From contig NZ_CP115541.1 of NCBI RefSeq assembly GCF_031834595.1, positions 682,001 to 746,000 on the forward strand: DNA of 64,000 nucleotides, read 5' to 3'. This stretch comes from Stenotrophomonas oahuensis. GTDB taxonomy: Bacteria; Pseudomonadota; Gammaproteobacteria; Xanthomonadales; Xanthomonadaceae. The position numbers were made by a program, and so were the translations under genes. Each line of letters opens with the position of its first letter. Position 1 is the first letter of the stretch. Below, piece after piece: positions 18,435 through 29,802 of this stretch. Under the pieces are notes generated by a model that was not told the origin of the DNA, searched no databases, and saw nothing but the letters and a program-made list of their open reading frames with translations.

Positions 18435-19769
18435 TTATGAATGGGCGGGGTCGGGCGCCTGGGGCTCGTCTTTTTCGCCCTTCGCCACCAGGGTGGTCAG
18501 GGCCAGATCGCCGGTCACGTTGAGTGCGGTGCGGCACATGTCCAGGAAGTGGTTCACGCCCAGGATCAGGCCGATGCCCATCGGGTCGACGCCGACCATG
18601 GCGCAGATCATCGCCACCACCGGCAGCGAGCCGGACGGCACACCGGCCGTTCCGATGCCGCCGAGGATGCAGACCACCATCACCATCAGCTGCTGGGTGA
18701 TGCTGAGCTCCACGCCGAAGAACTGGGCCAGGAAGATCACAGTGACACCTTCAAACAGCGCGGTGCCGTTCTGGTTGGCGGTGGCACCCACGGTCAGCAC
18801 GAAGCGCGAGACACGCTGCGGCAGGCCCATCTGGTCGGCCACGCGCAGCGCGGTCGGCAGGGTGGCGTTGCTGGAGGCGGTGGAGAAGGCCATCACCGTG
18901 GCCTCCTGGGTATCGCGGAAGAAGGCCAGCGGCGAGCGCCCGGACAGCCACACGGCGACGCCGTAGCTGACCACCATGTGCAGCCCCAGCGCCAGCACCA
19001 CCACGCCCACATACGCACCGAGGCGGATCAGCAGGTCGAAACCGAAAATCGCGGCCAGGTTGAACATGAAGCAGGCCACCGCGTATGGAGCCAGGCGGAT
19101 GACCAGGTTGATCAGGGTCATCGAGATCTCGAACACGCCCTCGATGCCCTTGCGCAGGGTGGCAACCTTGTCTTCCGGCGACAGCACCATGCCGATGCCG
19201 AACATCAGCGCGAAGAACATCAGCGACAGAATCGCGCCATTGCTGGAGGCAGCAGCCAGCACGTTGCTCGGCACGATCGACAGCAGCATGTCCATGCCCT
19301 TGGGCTGCTCGCCGATGTTGGCGACGATCTCGCGGCTGCGCTCGACGTTCTCGTGCAGCAGTTGCGCAGCCATGGCCGGGTCCACGCCGACGCCGGGCTT
19401 GAGCAGGTTGACCAGCACCAGGCCGATACCCACGGCCACACCGGACAGCACCACGGTGTAGGCCAGGGTCTTCCAGCCGATCCGGCCCAGGGCGCGGATG
19501 TCGCCCATCTCCGACACGCCCATCACCAGCGCCGAGAAGATCAGCGGCACGATCAGCATGAAGATCAGATTGAGGAACAGCCCCGACAACGGGGTGGTCA
19601 CATAGGTCATCACCGCGCGGGCGGCCTCGGTCAGGCCACCGATGTTGCCCTCGAGGGCGTGCACGATCAGGCCCAGGACCAGGCCCAGACCGAACCCGAT
19701 GAACATTTTCCAGTGCAGGGGGAGTTTCTGCCGGGGCGGCGTCTGCCCGGGAGTTGCGGCCTCAGTCAT
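18435..19769 (-). CDS. Dicarboxylate/amino acid:cation symporter (DAACS family)
   Basis: A 444-aa inner-membrane carrier of the GltP/DctA/GltPh family that couples uptake of C4-dicarboxylates or acidic amino acids to Na+ or H+. About eight hydrophobic helices are visible. Signature stretches are [17 protein letters not shown], the serine-rich re-entrant loop [28 protein letters not shown] (the NxxGT motif of TM7), and GTAGVPSGS with [19 protein letters not shown] (TM8 substrate site). Substrate is not resolvable by eye. It sits 85 bp upstream of tkt, without proof of cotranscription. Confidence 0.93.
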   Translation of the reverse strand: MTEAATPGQTPPRQKLPLHWKMFIGFGLGLVLGLIVHALEGNIGGLTEAARAVMTYVTTPLSGLFLNLIFMLIVPLIFSALVMGVSEMGDIRALGRIGWKTLAYTVVLSGVAVGIGLVLVNLLKPGVGVDPAMAAQLLHENVERSREIVANIGEQPKGMDMLLSIVPSNVLAAASSNGAILSLMFFALMFGIGMVLSPEDKVATLRKGIEGVFEISMTLINLVIRLAPYAVACFMFNLAAIFGFDLLIRLGAYVGVVVLALGLHMVVSYGVAVWLSGRSPLAFFRDTQEATVMAFSTASSNATLPTALRVADQMGLPQRVSRFVLTVGATANQNGTALFEGVTVIFLAQFFGVELSITQQLMVMVVCILGGIGTAGVPSGSLPVVAMICAMVGVDPMGIGLILGVNHFLDMCRTALNVTGDLALTTLVAKGEKDEPQAPDPAHS

Positions 19770-19796
19770 CGAGCGGTGTTCCTATGGTGATCGGAC

Positions 19797-19802
19797 AGCT
19801 TA
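19797..19802 (-). promoter_or_regulatory. Putative extended -10 box for the symporter gene
   Basis: The minus strand reads TGCTAAGCT, an extended -10 form like the TGCTAGAAT of gap, 28 bp before the ATG, with TAGGAAC as a likely ribosome site in between. Confidence 0.35.
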
Positions 19803-19832
19803 GCAAAGCCGGCAGGGACTGCCGGGCACCCC

Positions 19833-21238
19833 TCAACGGCCCGGGGGATACAAGGGTGCCAGCCTAGTGTGGTCGGTCGACGCCACATGCCGCCAGTGCG
19901 GTCCGTCATGGAAGGCCCGGCGCAGGGCCTGCCGCGCCACGGCCACGCCCCCGCCGTCCCGGCTCCAGCGCGCGGCCTGCATGGCCTGCAGGGCCTGGCG
20001 TTGGTCGGGTTCAGCCAGCGCCGCCAGCACGTCGTCCAGCCCGCGCAGCCCGCCCATGCCGGCCAAGGTGGCGATCACCTCGTCCAGGCTGCCGGTATCC
20101 AGATGCTGGCGCAGCTGCGCCAGCGTGGGTGCCCGCCGCGTCCCAGCTGGGGGCGTGGTGGCGCTGGCCACCGGCTGCCGGCGGCGACGCCACCCCCATG
20201 CCAGGGTCAGCAGCCACAACAGCGCGAACCCACCCGCTGCGGCAATCCAGCCCCAGGGCCGGGCCGGTGCGGCCGCCGGCAACGCAGGCGATCCGGTGCC
20301 GCTTTCGCCGTCTGGCAGGGCCTCGCGGGTGTCCTGCGGCGGCGGGGTGGCCGGAGCCGCGCTGCTGCCCTGCCCCACGTTGAGGGTCAAGTCCGGCAGC
20401 GTGGCGGTCTGCGCCTGGGCGTTGCGCACATCCCACCACGGCATGCGCAGGCCGGGCACCACCAAGGTGCCGGGCTGGCGCGGGACGATCGCATAGCGGC
20501 GCGTCAGCTTCAGCTGCGGGGTGCTGCCGTTGAAGCTCTCGTCGTACTGCGCCGGTTCGGCGAACACCTGCGCATCGGCGCCGGCGTCAATCTCCGGCAA
20601 CTCCGGGAACTGCGCGCGGGTGGCCCCGTCCGCGACGGCCTCGACCACGACAGTCACCGCTTCTCCGGCGCGAGCCCGCGTGGGTGCGGCGGTGTAGCGC
20701 AGGCGCAGGTCATGCAGCGGCAACCACGGCTGCGGCGCTGCGGCCGGCTGCGGCTGCACCTGCAGCGGCTGGTCCGGGGCGGTGGCGCGGAGGCGGCCGT
20801 TGCCGCCGCCGAACATCTCATCGAAGAAGCCCCCGGCCGCACGACCTTCGAAGCGCGCCCCCGGCAGCAGCAGCGGGCCGCTGCGTTCGGGAATCAGCAG
20901 GTAGCGCCGCTCCACCAGGTTGTAGCGGCGGCCGTTGACCTCGCGCACCAGGCTGCGGTCCTGGCCAACCCGCTGCATCGATGCACCGTCGGGCGCGTCC
21001 AGCCCCAGCTCGCCGGACAACAGCTGCGAGGCGTAGTACAGCCGCACCACCACGCCCACACTCTGCTGCACGTAGGGGTCGCGGTCATCCACCTCCATTT
21101 CCAGAAACGCGGTCGCATTGCCGCGCACCGGTGGGGCCGTGCTGGAATCCACCGGCGGCATCTGCGCTTGCACGGGAGCGCACAACGCCAGCAGCACACC
21201 CAGCGGCACCGCACAGGCCAACCGTTTGAAGAGGGCGC

Positions 21239-21242
<4 letters not shown>
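19833..21242 (-). CDS. batD: BatD family protein
   Basis: A 469-aa exported membrane protein of the Bat (Bacteroides aerotolerance) family. A signal peptide (residues 1-26) precedes a beta-rich periplasmic region starting NATAFLEMEVDDRDPYVQQSV, the BatD signature. A Pro/Ala linker and a transmembrane helix near 330-350 follow, then a cytoplasmic alpha-helical tail. It is the last gene of the MoxR-Bat operon and its ATG overlaps the preceding stop as ATGA. Bat proteins are thought to form a MoxR-dependent membrane complex linked to envelope stress or chaperone functions; the exact role here is unknown. Confidence 0.88.
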
Positions 21243-22968
<1,726 letters not shown>

Positions 22969-22969
<1 letters not shown>

Positions 22970-23979
22970 CAGCGCCACCGCCGTGGCAGCAGCCAGGCCA
23001 ACGCGCCAAGCAGTACCGCTACGCCGAGCGGCCACGGGTATCGCTCGATGCGCGGGCGCACCGCTTCGCCCGGGGCCACGATCGGCTCCAACCGATCCAG
23101 CTCGGCATAGATGCCGGCCAGCTGGTCAGTGTCGCGCGCGCGGAACGCACGGCCACCGGTCATCGCGGCGATCTTCTGCAGCGTGGCTTCGTCGACCGGG
23201 TCTTCGCCGGCGGCGATCTGCACGCCGAACAGGCGCAGGCCGCCTTCACCGCCAAACCCGATGGTGTAAACCCGCACGCCTTCGGCCTTGGCCAGCTCTG
23301 CCGCGCGCAACGGCGTCAGCACGCCGGCGTTGTTGACACCGTCAGTGAGCAGAATCAGTACCCGCTGGCCCTCCGGTTGCTCACGCAGGCGCTTCACACC
23401 CAGCGCAATGGCATCGCCGATGGCGGTGTTGTTGCCGGCCAGCCCCAGCTCGCTGTCGGTCAGCTGGGTGCGCACGGTGGCCAGGTCGGCGGTGATCGGG
23501 GTCAGCGTATAGGCCCGGTCGCCGAAGATCAGCAGGCCTACCCGGTCGCCCGCGCGCCGGTCCAGGAAGTCGGCCAGCACCGCTTTGGCGGCCTGCATGC
23601 GCTGCACGATCTGCGTGCCCAGCTGCATGTCCGGCTCGCTCATGCTGCCGGAGAAATCCACCGCCAACATCAGTTGCCGGCCCTGCTGTGGTGGCACGAT
23701 CGGCTCGCCCAGCTGCTGCGGTCGCGCCGCGGCGACGCACAGGCTGATCCACGCCAGCCATAACAGCAGGCGTCCGGGCCGCAGCACGGACAGCCGCACA
23801 CCAGCGCTGCCCAACGCGGCCAGTGATTCCGGTGCATAGGGCACGCGCAGGGCTGGACCTGCGTCATTGCGTGCCGGCAGGAGACGCATCAACAACGGCA
23901 ACGGCAAGGCCAGCAGCAGCCAGGGCCATGCCAGGGAATCGAGCCAGGACAAACCTGCGGGCAGCGCGAAGGCGATCAT
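22969..23979 (-). CDS. batA: BatA family VWA-domain membrane protein
   Basis: A 336-aa membrane protein with helices at about 12-35 and 66-84, a von Willebrand A domain at about 100-290 and a C-terminal helix. The metal-ion-dependent adhesion motif DFSGSMS (D108, S110, S112) is intact, as are the downstream NNTAIGDAIALG threonine region and ILLTDGVNN. It faces the periplasm in the accepted topology of the family. Both ends overlap neighbours (ATGA with the DUF4381 gene, TGATG with batB/C), so all are translated together. Confidence 0.92.
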
Positions 23980-24437
23980 GTGCGCAGGCCGGTCATCAGC
24001 TGCACAAAGCGGTCGCGCGCCAGTGGACGCAGCCGCGCCACGGCCGCCGCATCCACCTCACGGCGGTAACCGCCGTCGAGCAGTAGCCGTCCTTCGCCGC
24101 AGGAGAACGCCGGACTTTCCGGCGCATCAAGGAACTGCAGCCATTCAGCGCCCTGCAGCAGCTCCGCCCCAGGCTTGCGCAGCCGTGCCGCGCGGCGCAG
24201 CAGTTCGGCCATCGTGGCCACTTCCTCTGCCGGGGTCGTCGCGGCCGCCAACGCGGTCGCAAAGTGCTGCTGCCAGCGCCGTCGCAGGCGGTGCCGACGC
24301 GCACGCCAGGCCCACACCAACAATGCCACCAGTGCACACGCGCCGATGACCAGCCACCAGCCCGGCGGCAAGGGCCACCAGCCCGGTGCCGCCGGCAGGT
24401 GCACATCACGCAGCTGCAATGCGGTGGCAGCGCTCAT
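23976..24437 (-). CDS. DUF4381 family membrane protein
   Basis: A 153-aa small protein between the DUF58 and batA genes. LRDVHLPAAPGWWPLPPGWW precedes a single membrane helix (about 33-52) and a basic stop-transfer RARRHRLRRRW. A helical cytoplasmic tail ends with the family-like DRFVQLMTGLR. This layout is typical of DUF4381 proteins in MoxR operons; molecular role unknown. It overlaps both neighbours by four bases. A longer in-frame reading adds 11 residues but lacks the coupling. Confidence 0.82.
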   Translation of the reverse strand: MSAATALQLRDVHLPAAPGWWPLPPGWWLVIGACALVALLVWAWRARRHRLRRRWQQHFATALAAATTPAEEVATMAELLRRAARLRKPGAELLQGAEWLQFLDAPESPAFSCGEGRLLLDGGYRREVDAAAVARLRPLARDRFVQLMTGLRT

Positions 24438-25336
24438 GCAACCACCGCGGTGGGAACCGCGCCCAGCCACGCATCACTGGGATCATCACTTGCGATCACC
24501 TGGACCCGGATGCGGCGGGCCCCCAGGGTCTGCTGCAGCGCCTGCAAAGGTTCGACGAAGCGCTGCTCCCAGTGCGTGCGCACGGCGGGGTCGCCCAGGT
24601 CCAGCGCCACCGGCTGGCCCTGGCTCTGGAACGGCAGCAGCCCGCTGGGCGGAGCCAGCTCCAGCGGGTCCACCAGCAGCATCAACTGCACGTCGTGGTG
24701 CATCGCCAGCCCCGCCCAACGCGAGGCTGGCACGTCCGCGGCGCGGGTGGGGTCGGCCAGCACCACCACCCGTGCGCCCGGCCGCAGCAGACGCGCGGCC
24801 TGCCCGAGTGCGTGGTCCAGTCCGGCATCATCCGTTGGGGGCGCTGTGTACCAGCGGGTCAATGCGTCCAGCACGCGCAGCACCCCGCGCGTGCCACCTG
24901 CGGGCGCGATGGGGGGCGTGACATGGCTGCCACGCAGCGCGGCGAGCCGGTCGCCCTGGCGCTGCGCCAGCCACGCGGCGACCGCGCCAACGCGCGCGGC
25001 CTGCACGGATTTGAAGCGGACCCGGGTGCCGAAATACAGCACCGGATCGGTATCGGCCACGAGCAGCGTCATGCGTTCGCGCTCAGCCTGGAACAGCTTG
25101 GTGTGCGCGCGCCCGGTGCGCGCGGTCACCCGCCAGTCGATATGGCGGGCATCGTCGCCGGCCACGTACTCGCGCGATTCAGCGTACTCCATCCCGCGCC
25201 CACGCAGGGGCGACGGAGCCTGGCCGGCCAGACCGTGCCGCCCACGCTTCGGCGGTGCCAGGCGGCGCGCACTGCGGCGCAACGCGACCAGCTCGGCCAG
25301 CGTTGGCTGCAGCCCGTTGCCCTCCTGCGCAGGCAT
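24434..25336 (-). CDS. DUF58 domain protein
   Basis: A 300-aa soluble protein of the DUF58 family, which resembles a VWA fold and always accompanies MoxR ATPases. The hallmark segment is GRGMEYAESREYVAGDDARHIDWRVTARTGRAHTKLF, with the conserved DDARHIDW motif (about residues 60-67). LLVADTDP follows. The start MPAQEGNG lies 4 bp after the moxR stop; a longer frame through moxR is an overlap artefact. It probably acts with MoxR in assembling or remodelling the Bat membrane proteins; substrate unknown. Confidence 0.92.
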   Translation of the reverse strand: MPAQEGNGLQPTLAELVALRRSARRLAPPKRGRHGLAGQAPSPLRGRGMEYAESREYVAGDDARHIDWRVTARTGRAHTKLFQAERERMTLLVADTDPVLYFGTRVRFKSVQAARVGAVAAWLAQRQGDRLAALRGSHVTPPIAPAGGTRGVLRVLDALTRWYTAPPTDDAGLDHALGQAARLLRPGARVVVLADPTRAADVPASRWAGLAMHHDVQLMLLVDPLELAPPSGLLPFQSQGQPVALDLGDPAVRTHWEQRFVEPLQALQQTLGARRIRVQVIASDDPSDAWLGAVPTAVVA

Positions 25337-25340
25337 GCGC

Positions 25341-26378
25341 TCAGGGTACCGGCACGCGGGCCAGGACCTCGCCCACCAGGCGCTCGCCATCCCAGCCCTC
25401 GGCGGTGGCCTCATAGCTGGGCAGCACGCGGTGGCGCAGCACGTCCGGGGCGACGCTGCGGATGTCGTCGGGGGTGACGTAGTCGCGGCCCTGCAGCCAG
25501 GCGCGGGCGCGGGCACACCGCTCCAGCGCGATGGAACCACGCGGACTGGCACCCCAGGCAATACGGCGCGCCAGTGCGGCGTCGTAGCGGGCGGGTTCAC
25601 GCGTGGCCAGCACCAGCTCCACCAGATAGCGCTCCAGCGCCGGTGCCATGTGCAGGTCCAGCACGGCGCGGCGCGCGGCGAAGACGTCGGCCAGCGGCAT
25701 GCGCGCCGGTGGCGGCGGCGGTTGGCCGAGGGCGTCGCGTGCCCGTTCGCGGGCCAGCCGAAGGATCTCGGTTTCCGCGTCCACATCGGGGTAACCGATA
25801 CGGACATGCATCAGGAAACGATCCAGCTGTGCTTCCGGCAGTGGGAAGGTGCCTTCCTGCTCGATCGGATTCTGCGTGGCCATCACCAGGAACAGCGGCG
25901 GCAGCGCATACGTGTGCCGGCCCACGGTGACCTGACGCTCGCCCATGGCTTCCAGCAGCGCTGATTGCACCTTGGCAGGTGCACGATTGATTTCGTCTGC
26001 CAGCAGGATGGGGTGGAAGATCGGGCCGGGCACGAACTCGAAACGGCCTTCCTGCGGACGCCAGATCTCGGTGCCGGTCAGATCGGCCGGCAGCAGGTCC
26101 GGGGTGAACTGTACGCGCGAAAAGTCCGCTTCCAGTCGTGCTGCCAGCGCGCGGATGGCGGTGGTCTTGGCCAGCCCGGGGGCCCCCTCGACCAGCAGAT
26201 GGCCGTCGGCCAACAAAGCGGTCAGCAGGCGGTCAACGAGTTCGCGCTGGCCGACGATTTCCCGGGACAGCGCATCACGCAGCGCGCGGAAGCCGTCATG
26301 CAGACGGTCGGGGGCAGCAGCGGTGTCGGCCGAAGAAGCGGTGGTATCGAGCTCGGGCATCGGAGGTGGCAGGTTCAT
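25341..26378 (-). CDS. MoxR-family AAA+ ATPase
   Basis: First gene of the Bat operon, 345 aa. Walker A GAPGLAKT (65-72), Walker B ILLADEINR (124-132), sensor 1 ATQNP, and the MoxR-specific EGTFPLPEAQLDRFLM and C-terminal lid region are all present. MoxR ATPases act as chaperones that activate partner proteins carrying VWA domains, which here are encoded directly downstream. An N-terminal extension of about 25 Pro/Thr/Ala-rich residues precedes the core. Upstream lie two SMAG palindromes and a hairpin that separate it from pilQ. Confidence 0.93.
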   Translation of the reverse strand: MNLPPPMPELDTTASSADTAAAPDRLHDGFRALRDALSREIVGQRELVDRLLTALLADGHLLVEGAPGLAKTTAIRALAARLEADFSRVQFTPDLLPADLTGTEIWRPQEGRFEFVPGPIFHPILLADEINRAPAKVQSALLEAMGERQVTVGRHTYALPPLFLVMATQNPIEQEGTFPLPEAQLDRFLMHVRIGYPDVDAETEILRLARERARDALGQPPPPPARMPLADVFAARRAVLDLHMAPALERYLVELVLATREPARYDAALARRIAWGASPRGSIALERCARARAWLQGRDYVTPDDIRSVAPDVLRHRVLPSYEATAEGWDGERLVGEVLARVPVP

Positions 26379-26468
26379 GGCATCCGTCAGACCGGCGGAG
26401 GACGCGCCGGGTTCCCCTCACATCATCGCAGGACTGAGGATGCAGCGGGATCAAGGTTGCCTGAACGC

Positions 26469-26496
26469 AGAATGGGCCGCACGAGGCGGCCCATTC
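26469..26496. terminator. Inverted repeat between pilQ and moxR, possible terminator
   Basis: AGAATGGGCCGC-ACGA... pairs with ...GGCGGCCCATTCT: a stem of about 12 bp. The U-tract is weak in either direction, so this is a possible rather than certain terminator of the pil operon. Confidence 0.45.
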
Positions 26497-26511
26497 TGGA
26501 TCTGCTTGACC

Positions 26512-26579
26512 GTAGAGCCACGCCCTGCGTGGCTGCACGGAGTCCGGCTGGGTCGAAGCCACGCAGGGCGTGGCTCTAC
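26512..26579. repeat. Pair of oppositely oriented SMAG palindromes
   Basis: GTAGAGCCACGCCCTGCGTGGCT (26512-26534) and its near-exact inverse (26557-26579) frame a 22-bp spacer. Each is itself a hairpin, and together they can fold into one long stem, the BIME-like arrangement of REP sequences. The same pair type recurs at 34389-34456. Confidence 0.88.
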
Positions 26580-26594
26580 ACCCGATCGAGCCGC

Positions 26595-28568
26595 TTAGTT
26601 GGTCTTGGCCACGCGCAGGACCTTCGGGGTGACGAAGACCAGCAGTTCAGCCTTGTCCTTGTTGCGGCTGCGCTTCTTGAACAGGTTGCCGAGGAACGGC
26701 ACGTCGCCCAGGAACGGCACCTTGTTCACGCTGTTGCGGTCGGTGAACTCGTACACGCCACCGATCACCACGGTCTGACCGTCGTCCACCAGCACCGCGG
26801 TGTTCACTTCGCGGCGATTGATGGTCGGAACCTGGCCGTAGCCGTCCAGCACGATGTAGCTTTCCACTTCATCCTTCTTGACCGACATGTTCAGGAACAC
26901 GCGGTTGTCGTTGGTGATGGTGGGGGTGACCTTCAGCTCAAGCAGCACTTCCTTGAACTGCACGTTCGGCGTGGCGGCCTGGCCACCGGAACCGCCGGTG
27001 ATGGTCACATAGCCGATTTCCTTACCCTGCTTGATCACCGCTTCACGCTGGTTGGTGGTAACCACACGCGGGTTGGAGATGACCTCGCCACGCGACTCCT
27101 GCTGCATGGCCGACAGCTCCACGTCCAGCAGGTAACCGGCGTTGAGGATCGACAGTGCCAGCGAGCCCGGGTTGCTGGCGGCAGCTACTGCGTTGTTGAA
27201 CAGCAGGTTAGGCGTGTTGAAAATCTGCCCCGGCGGGACCGGCACGGCACCGGTCGGGTTCGCCGCATACTCAGCAAGCGCTTCCTGGTACTCCCGCTGC
27301 GCTTCGGCGTTGTCATCAATGTTGTTGTGGTTCTGAGTCAGGCCGCCACCGAACCACACATTGTCGCGGCGTCCGGAGATGCCGAACTTGGCACCCAGTT
27401 CACGCGCGAACGTATCGGTGGCGATGACGATACGGCTTTCGATCAGCACCTGGTCGACCGGGCGGTCGATCACGTTGATCAGCTCGCGCATGCGGGCGAT
27501 CTTCTTCGGAATGTCGCTGATCATCAGCGTGTTGGTGCGTTCGTCAGCGACCAGGCGACCACGCGAGGACAGGAAACCGCTGTCCTGTTCCGCAGCGCCA
27601 CCCTGACCGCCACCGCTGCCGCCACCATTGCTGCCGCCGATGCCCTTGGCCTCGGTCAGTGCTTTGAAGATGGCCGACGCATTGTGGTAGTTGATCTGCA
27701 CGTATTCGGTGACCAGATCCTGGCGGTTCTCGATCGCGATGCGTGCGTCTTCCTTGTCCTGCTCGAACTTGGCCAGTTCGGGCTGCGGAGCGACCCAGAT
27801 CACCTTGTTGTCCTGACGCTTGTCCAGGCCCTTTGCACGCAGCACGATATCCAGCGCCTGGTCCCACGGCACGTTGACCAGGCGCAGGGTCACATTGCCC
27901 TGCACGCTGTCAGCCGCGACGATGTTCAGGTTCGACTCTTCGGCGATCAACTGCAGCACGGTGCGCACCGGCACGTCCTGGAAGTTGAAGGTCACCGGCT
28001 TGCCGCTGTACCCACGCGCACCCAGCGCCGCAGCGGCCTGGGTGACGGTGGTGGCATTGATGGCACCGGTAGCCGCCACAGCCTTGCGCGGGCTGATTTC
28101 AACCACGTACTCGTTGCCGGTCTGGTAGGCCAGCGACTCGAATGCGCTGTTGGTGTTGAGCACCAGCTGGGTGCCGCCACCGTAAGGCTTCGGTTCGATG
28201 CGCTGCACCGGGGTGGCAAAGTCGCTCACATTGATCGACTTCTGCAGGCTTTCCGGCAGGGTCGCATTGCCGACGTCAATGACGACGGCATTGCCCTGGT
28301 TGCGAAGGTCGGGGTTGGCCCCGTTGCCATCGAACTGCAGGATCAGGCGGCCAGAGCCGTCTTCACCGCGCTTGAAGTCGATCTTGGACACGGCCAGCGA
28401 AGCCGGTGCCGTGATCGGCGCGGCGTCGGTAGCGGCGTGCGTGGTCGCTGCCGGCGTTGCCGCCATCAGCGTGCCATTGGCCAGCATGAGCGCGACTCCC
28501 AGCGCGCACATGTGGATCAGCTTCGGGCGCCGGGTGGGACGCTGCAGCATGGCGTTGGAAAAGGTCAT
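26595..28568 (-). CDS. pilQ: Type IV pilus secretin PilQ
   Basis: Outer-membrane channel through which the type IV pilus passes, 657 aa. A signal sequence (cleavage after about residue 37, in MAATPA) is followed by one AMIN domain (about 50-140) and secretin N-domains (NFQDVPVRTVLQLIAEESNLN; YHNASAIFKALTEAKG). A Gly/Ser/Gln-rich insert with SNGGGSGGGQGG follows, then the secretin core with VPFLGDVPFLGNLFKKR near the C-terminus. Secretins of this type form about 12-15-mers. The start MTFSNAML has GGGGA 8 bp upstream; a TAA stop ends the operon. It is last in pilMNOPQ. Confidence 0.97.
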   Translation of the reverse strand: MTFSNAMLQRPTRRPKLIHMCALGVALMLANGTLMAATPAATTHAATDAAPITAPASLAVSKIDFKRGEDGSGRLILQFDGNGANPDLRNQGNAVVIDVGNATLPESLQKSINVSDFATPVQRIEPKPYGGGTQLVLNTNSAFESLAYQTGNEYVVEISPRKAVAATGAINATTVTQAAAALGARGYSGKPVTFNFQDVPVRTVLQLIAEESNLNIVAADSVQGNVTLRLVNVPWDQALDIVLRAKGLDKRQDNKVIWVAPQPELAKFEQDKEDARIAIENRQDLVTEYVQINYHNASAIFKALTEAKGIGGSNGGGSGGGQGGAAEQDSGFLSSRGRLVADERTNTLMISDIPKKIARMRELINVIDRPVDQVLIESRIVIATDTFARELGAKFGISGRRDNVWFGGGLTQNHNNIDDNAEAQREYQEALAEYAANPTGAVPVPPGQIFNTPNLLFNNAVAAASNPGSLALSILNAGYLLDVELSAMQQESRGEVISNPRVVTTNQREAVIKQGKEIGYVTITGGSGGQAATPNVQFKEVLLELKVTPTITNDNRVFLNMSVKKDEVESYIVLDGYGQVPTINRREVNTAVLVDDGQTVVIGGVYEFTDRNSVNKVPFLGDVPFLGNLFKKRSRNKDKAELLVFVTPKVLRVAKTN

Positions 28569-28588
28569 CGTGCAATCCCCATAATCAT

Positions 28589-29125
28589 TCATTGATCTTC
28601 AAGCGCGAGCGAAGCAGGCCGTTCCAGCCAGCCACCCGCGCCATCCGGCACCAGTTCAACCAGTTCGATCCGGTCCTCAAACACCCCGGTGACGCGGCCG
28701 TCGCTCTGCCCCATGTAGGCGCCCGGCGACACCTTGTAGGTGACCTTGTCCGGTGCCATCACCACGGCTCTCAGCTGCCCACCCACACCGAGCGTACCGA
28801 CCATGTCCAGCGCGTCCAGCGGGAAGGCCTCCATCGGCTCCTTGCGGCGGTTCGGATCAGGGCGGAGGCCGCCGGCGTTGTCCTGCGAACGCGCCCACGC
28901 ATCGGTGAACGGATCGCGCAAGCCCTGCGCGGAGTACTCGAAGGTTTCGAACTGCTGCATGACCGGCAGCGGCTCCAGCGGCGGGGCCGGACGCGCACGC
29001 ACGTCGGCCACCCACTTTTCCAGGTTGGGCGCGTCGCCCGGCGTGCTGCTGATGCCGCGGGCGCACCCGGCGAGCAGCGCCAGCAACAGCAGACCACTGA
29101 CGCGTGCAGTAGTAGCCAGAGTCAT
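28589..29125 (-). CDS. pilP: Type IV pilus assembly lipoprotein PilP
   Basis: A 178-aa inner-membrane lipoprotein. The signal sequence ends in LLALLAGC with Cys21 as the acylation site. FEYSAQGLRDPFTDA and the C-terminal beta domain with MVGTLG, AVVMAPDKVTYKVSPGAYMGQSDGRV and RIELVELVPDG match PilP. It links the PilN/PilO inner-membrane platform to the PilQ secretin. It overlaps pilO by four bases and lies 20 bp before pilQ. Confidence 0.95.
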   Translation of the reverse strand: MTLATTARVSGLLLLALLAGCARGISSTPGDAPNLEKWVADVRARPAPPLEPLPVMQQFETFEYSAQGLRDPFTDAWARSQDNAGGLRPDPNRRKEPMEAFPLDALDMVGTLGVGGQLRAVVMAPDKVTYKVSPGAYMGQSDGRVTGVFEDRIELVELVPDGAGGWLERPASLALEDQ

Positions 29126-29802
29126 TTCTTACCCCCGGACTTCTTGGCACTCGCCGCTGCAGCAGCGGCCGCCTTTTCCTGCGCTTCCATTTCAACGTCA
29201 TCCAGATAGCGGTACGTCTTGACCGTGCCCGACAGTTCCAGCGCACCCGTGCGTGCGGTGATGCCGGTCTTGGGGTCCTTGGGCTTGAGATTGATGTCGT
29301 GCATGGTCAGGATGACCACGCGCGGCAGCGAAGCCACGCCGCTGACGAAGGCACCGAACTGGTGGTAACTGCCCACCATGCGCAAGGCAATCGGCTTCTC
29401 GGCGTAGAACTCCTTGGTCATCTCCTCGCCAGGCTGGAACAGCTCGTTGTTGAGACCACTGGACAACGCGGTCTGCGAGATGTCGATGATCAGGTCAGGC
29501 ATTTCGGTCTTGCTGGGCAGCTGGCGCAGCATCTGCTGCAGCACCTGCTCCATCTGGGCCAGCTGCTGCTTGAGCGGCTCCAGGTTGACCGCACGGCCCT
29601 GTTCCTTCTCGAAATCGGCGCGCAGCGAGACTTCCTTGCGTTCCAGCGTTTCGAGCTCATCACGCTTGCCGCTGATCAGTGCAAACCAGCTCACCACAAC
29701 GATGACGATGGCCAGCAGTGCGCAGAACACGATCTTCGCCTTCTGCGGCCAGTTGCCGATGTTGTTGAAGTCCAGTTCTTTCAGGTTGATCTTCTGGCTC
29801 AT
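29122..29802 (-). CDS. pilO: Type IV pilus alignment protein PilO
   Basis: A 226-aa bitopic inner-membrane protein. A cytoplasmic N-terminus (LKELDFNNIGNWPQKAK) precedes one transmembrane helix (about 24-44), a coiled-coil segment (about 48-100) and the periplasmic ferredoxin-like domain with GLNNELFQPGEE and YHQFGAFVSGVASLPRVVIL. It ends in an Ala/Lys-rich tail. PilO pairs with PilN around PilM and PilP in the alignment subcomplex. ATGA overlaps bind it to both neighbours. Confidence 0.95.
   Translation of the reverse strand: MSQKINLKELDFNNIGNWPQKAKIVFCALLAIVIVVVSWFALISGKRDELETLERKEVSLRADFEKEQGRAVNLEPLKQQLAQMEQVLQQMLRQLPSKTEMPDLIIDISQTALSSGLNNELFQPGEEMTKEFYAEKPIALRMVGSYHQFGAFVSGVASLPRVVILTMHDINLKPKDPKTGITARTGALELSGTVKTYRYLDDVEMEAQEKAAAAAAASAKKSGGKK

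Noticed and set aside
16376..18523. 715-aa open frame on the plus strand
   Set aside because: Antisense shadow of transketolase, whose motifs are unmistakable on the minus strand.
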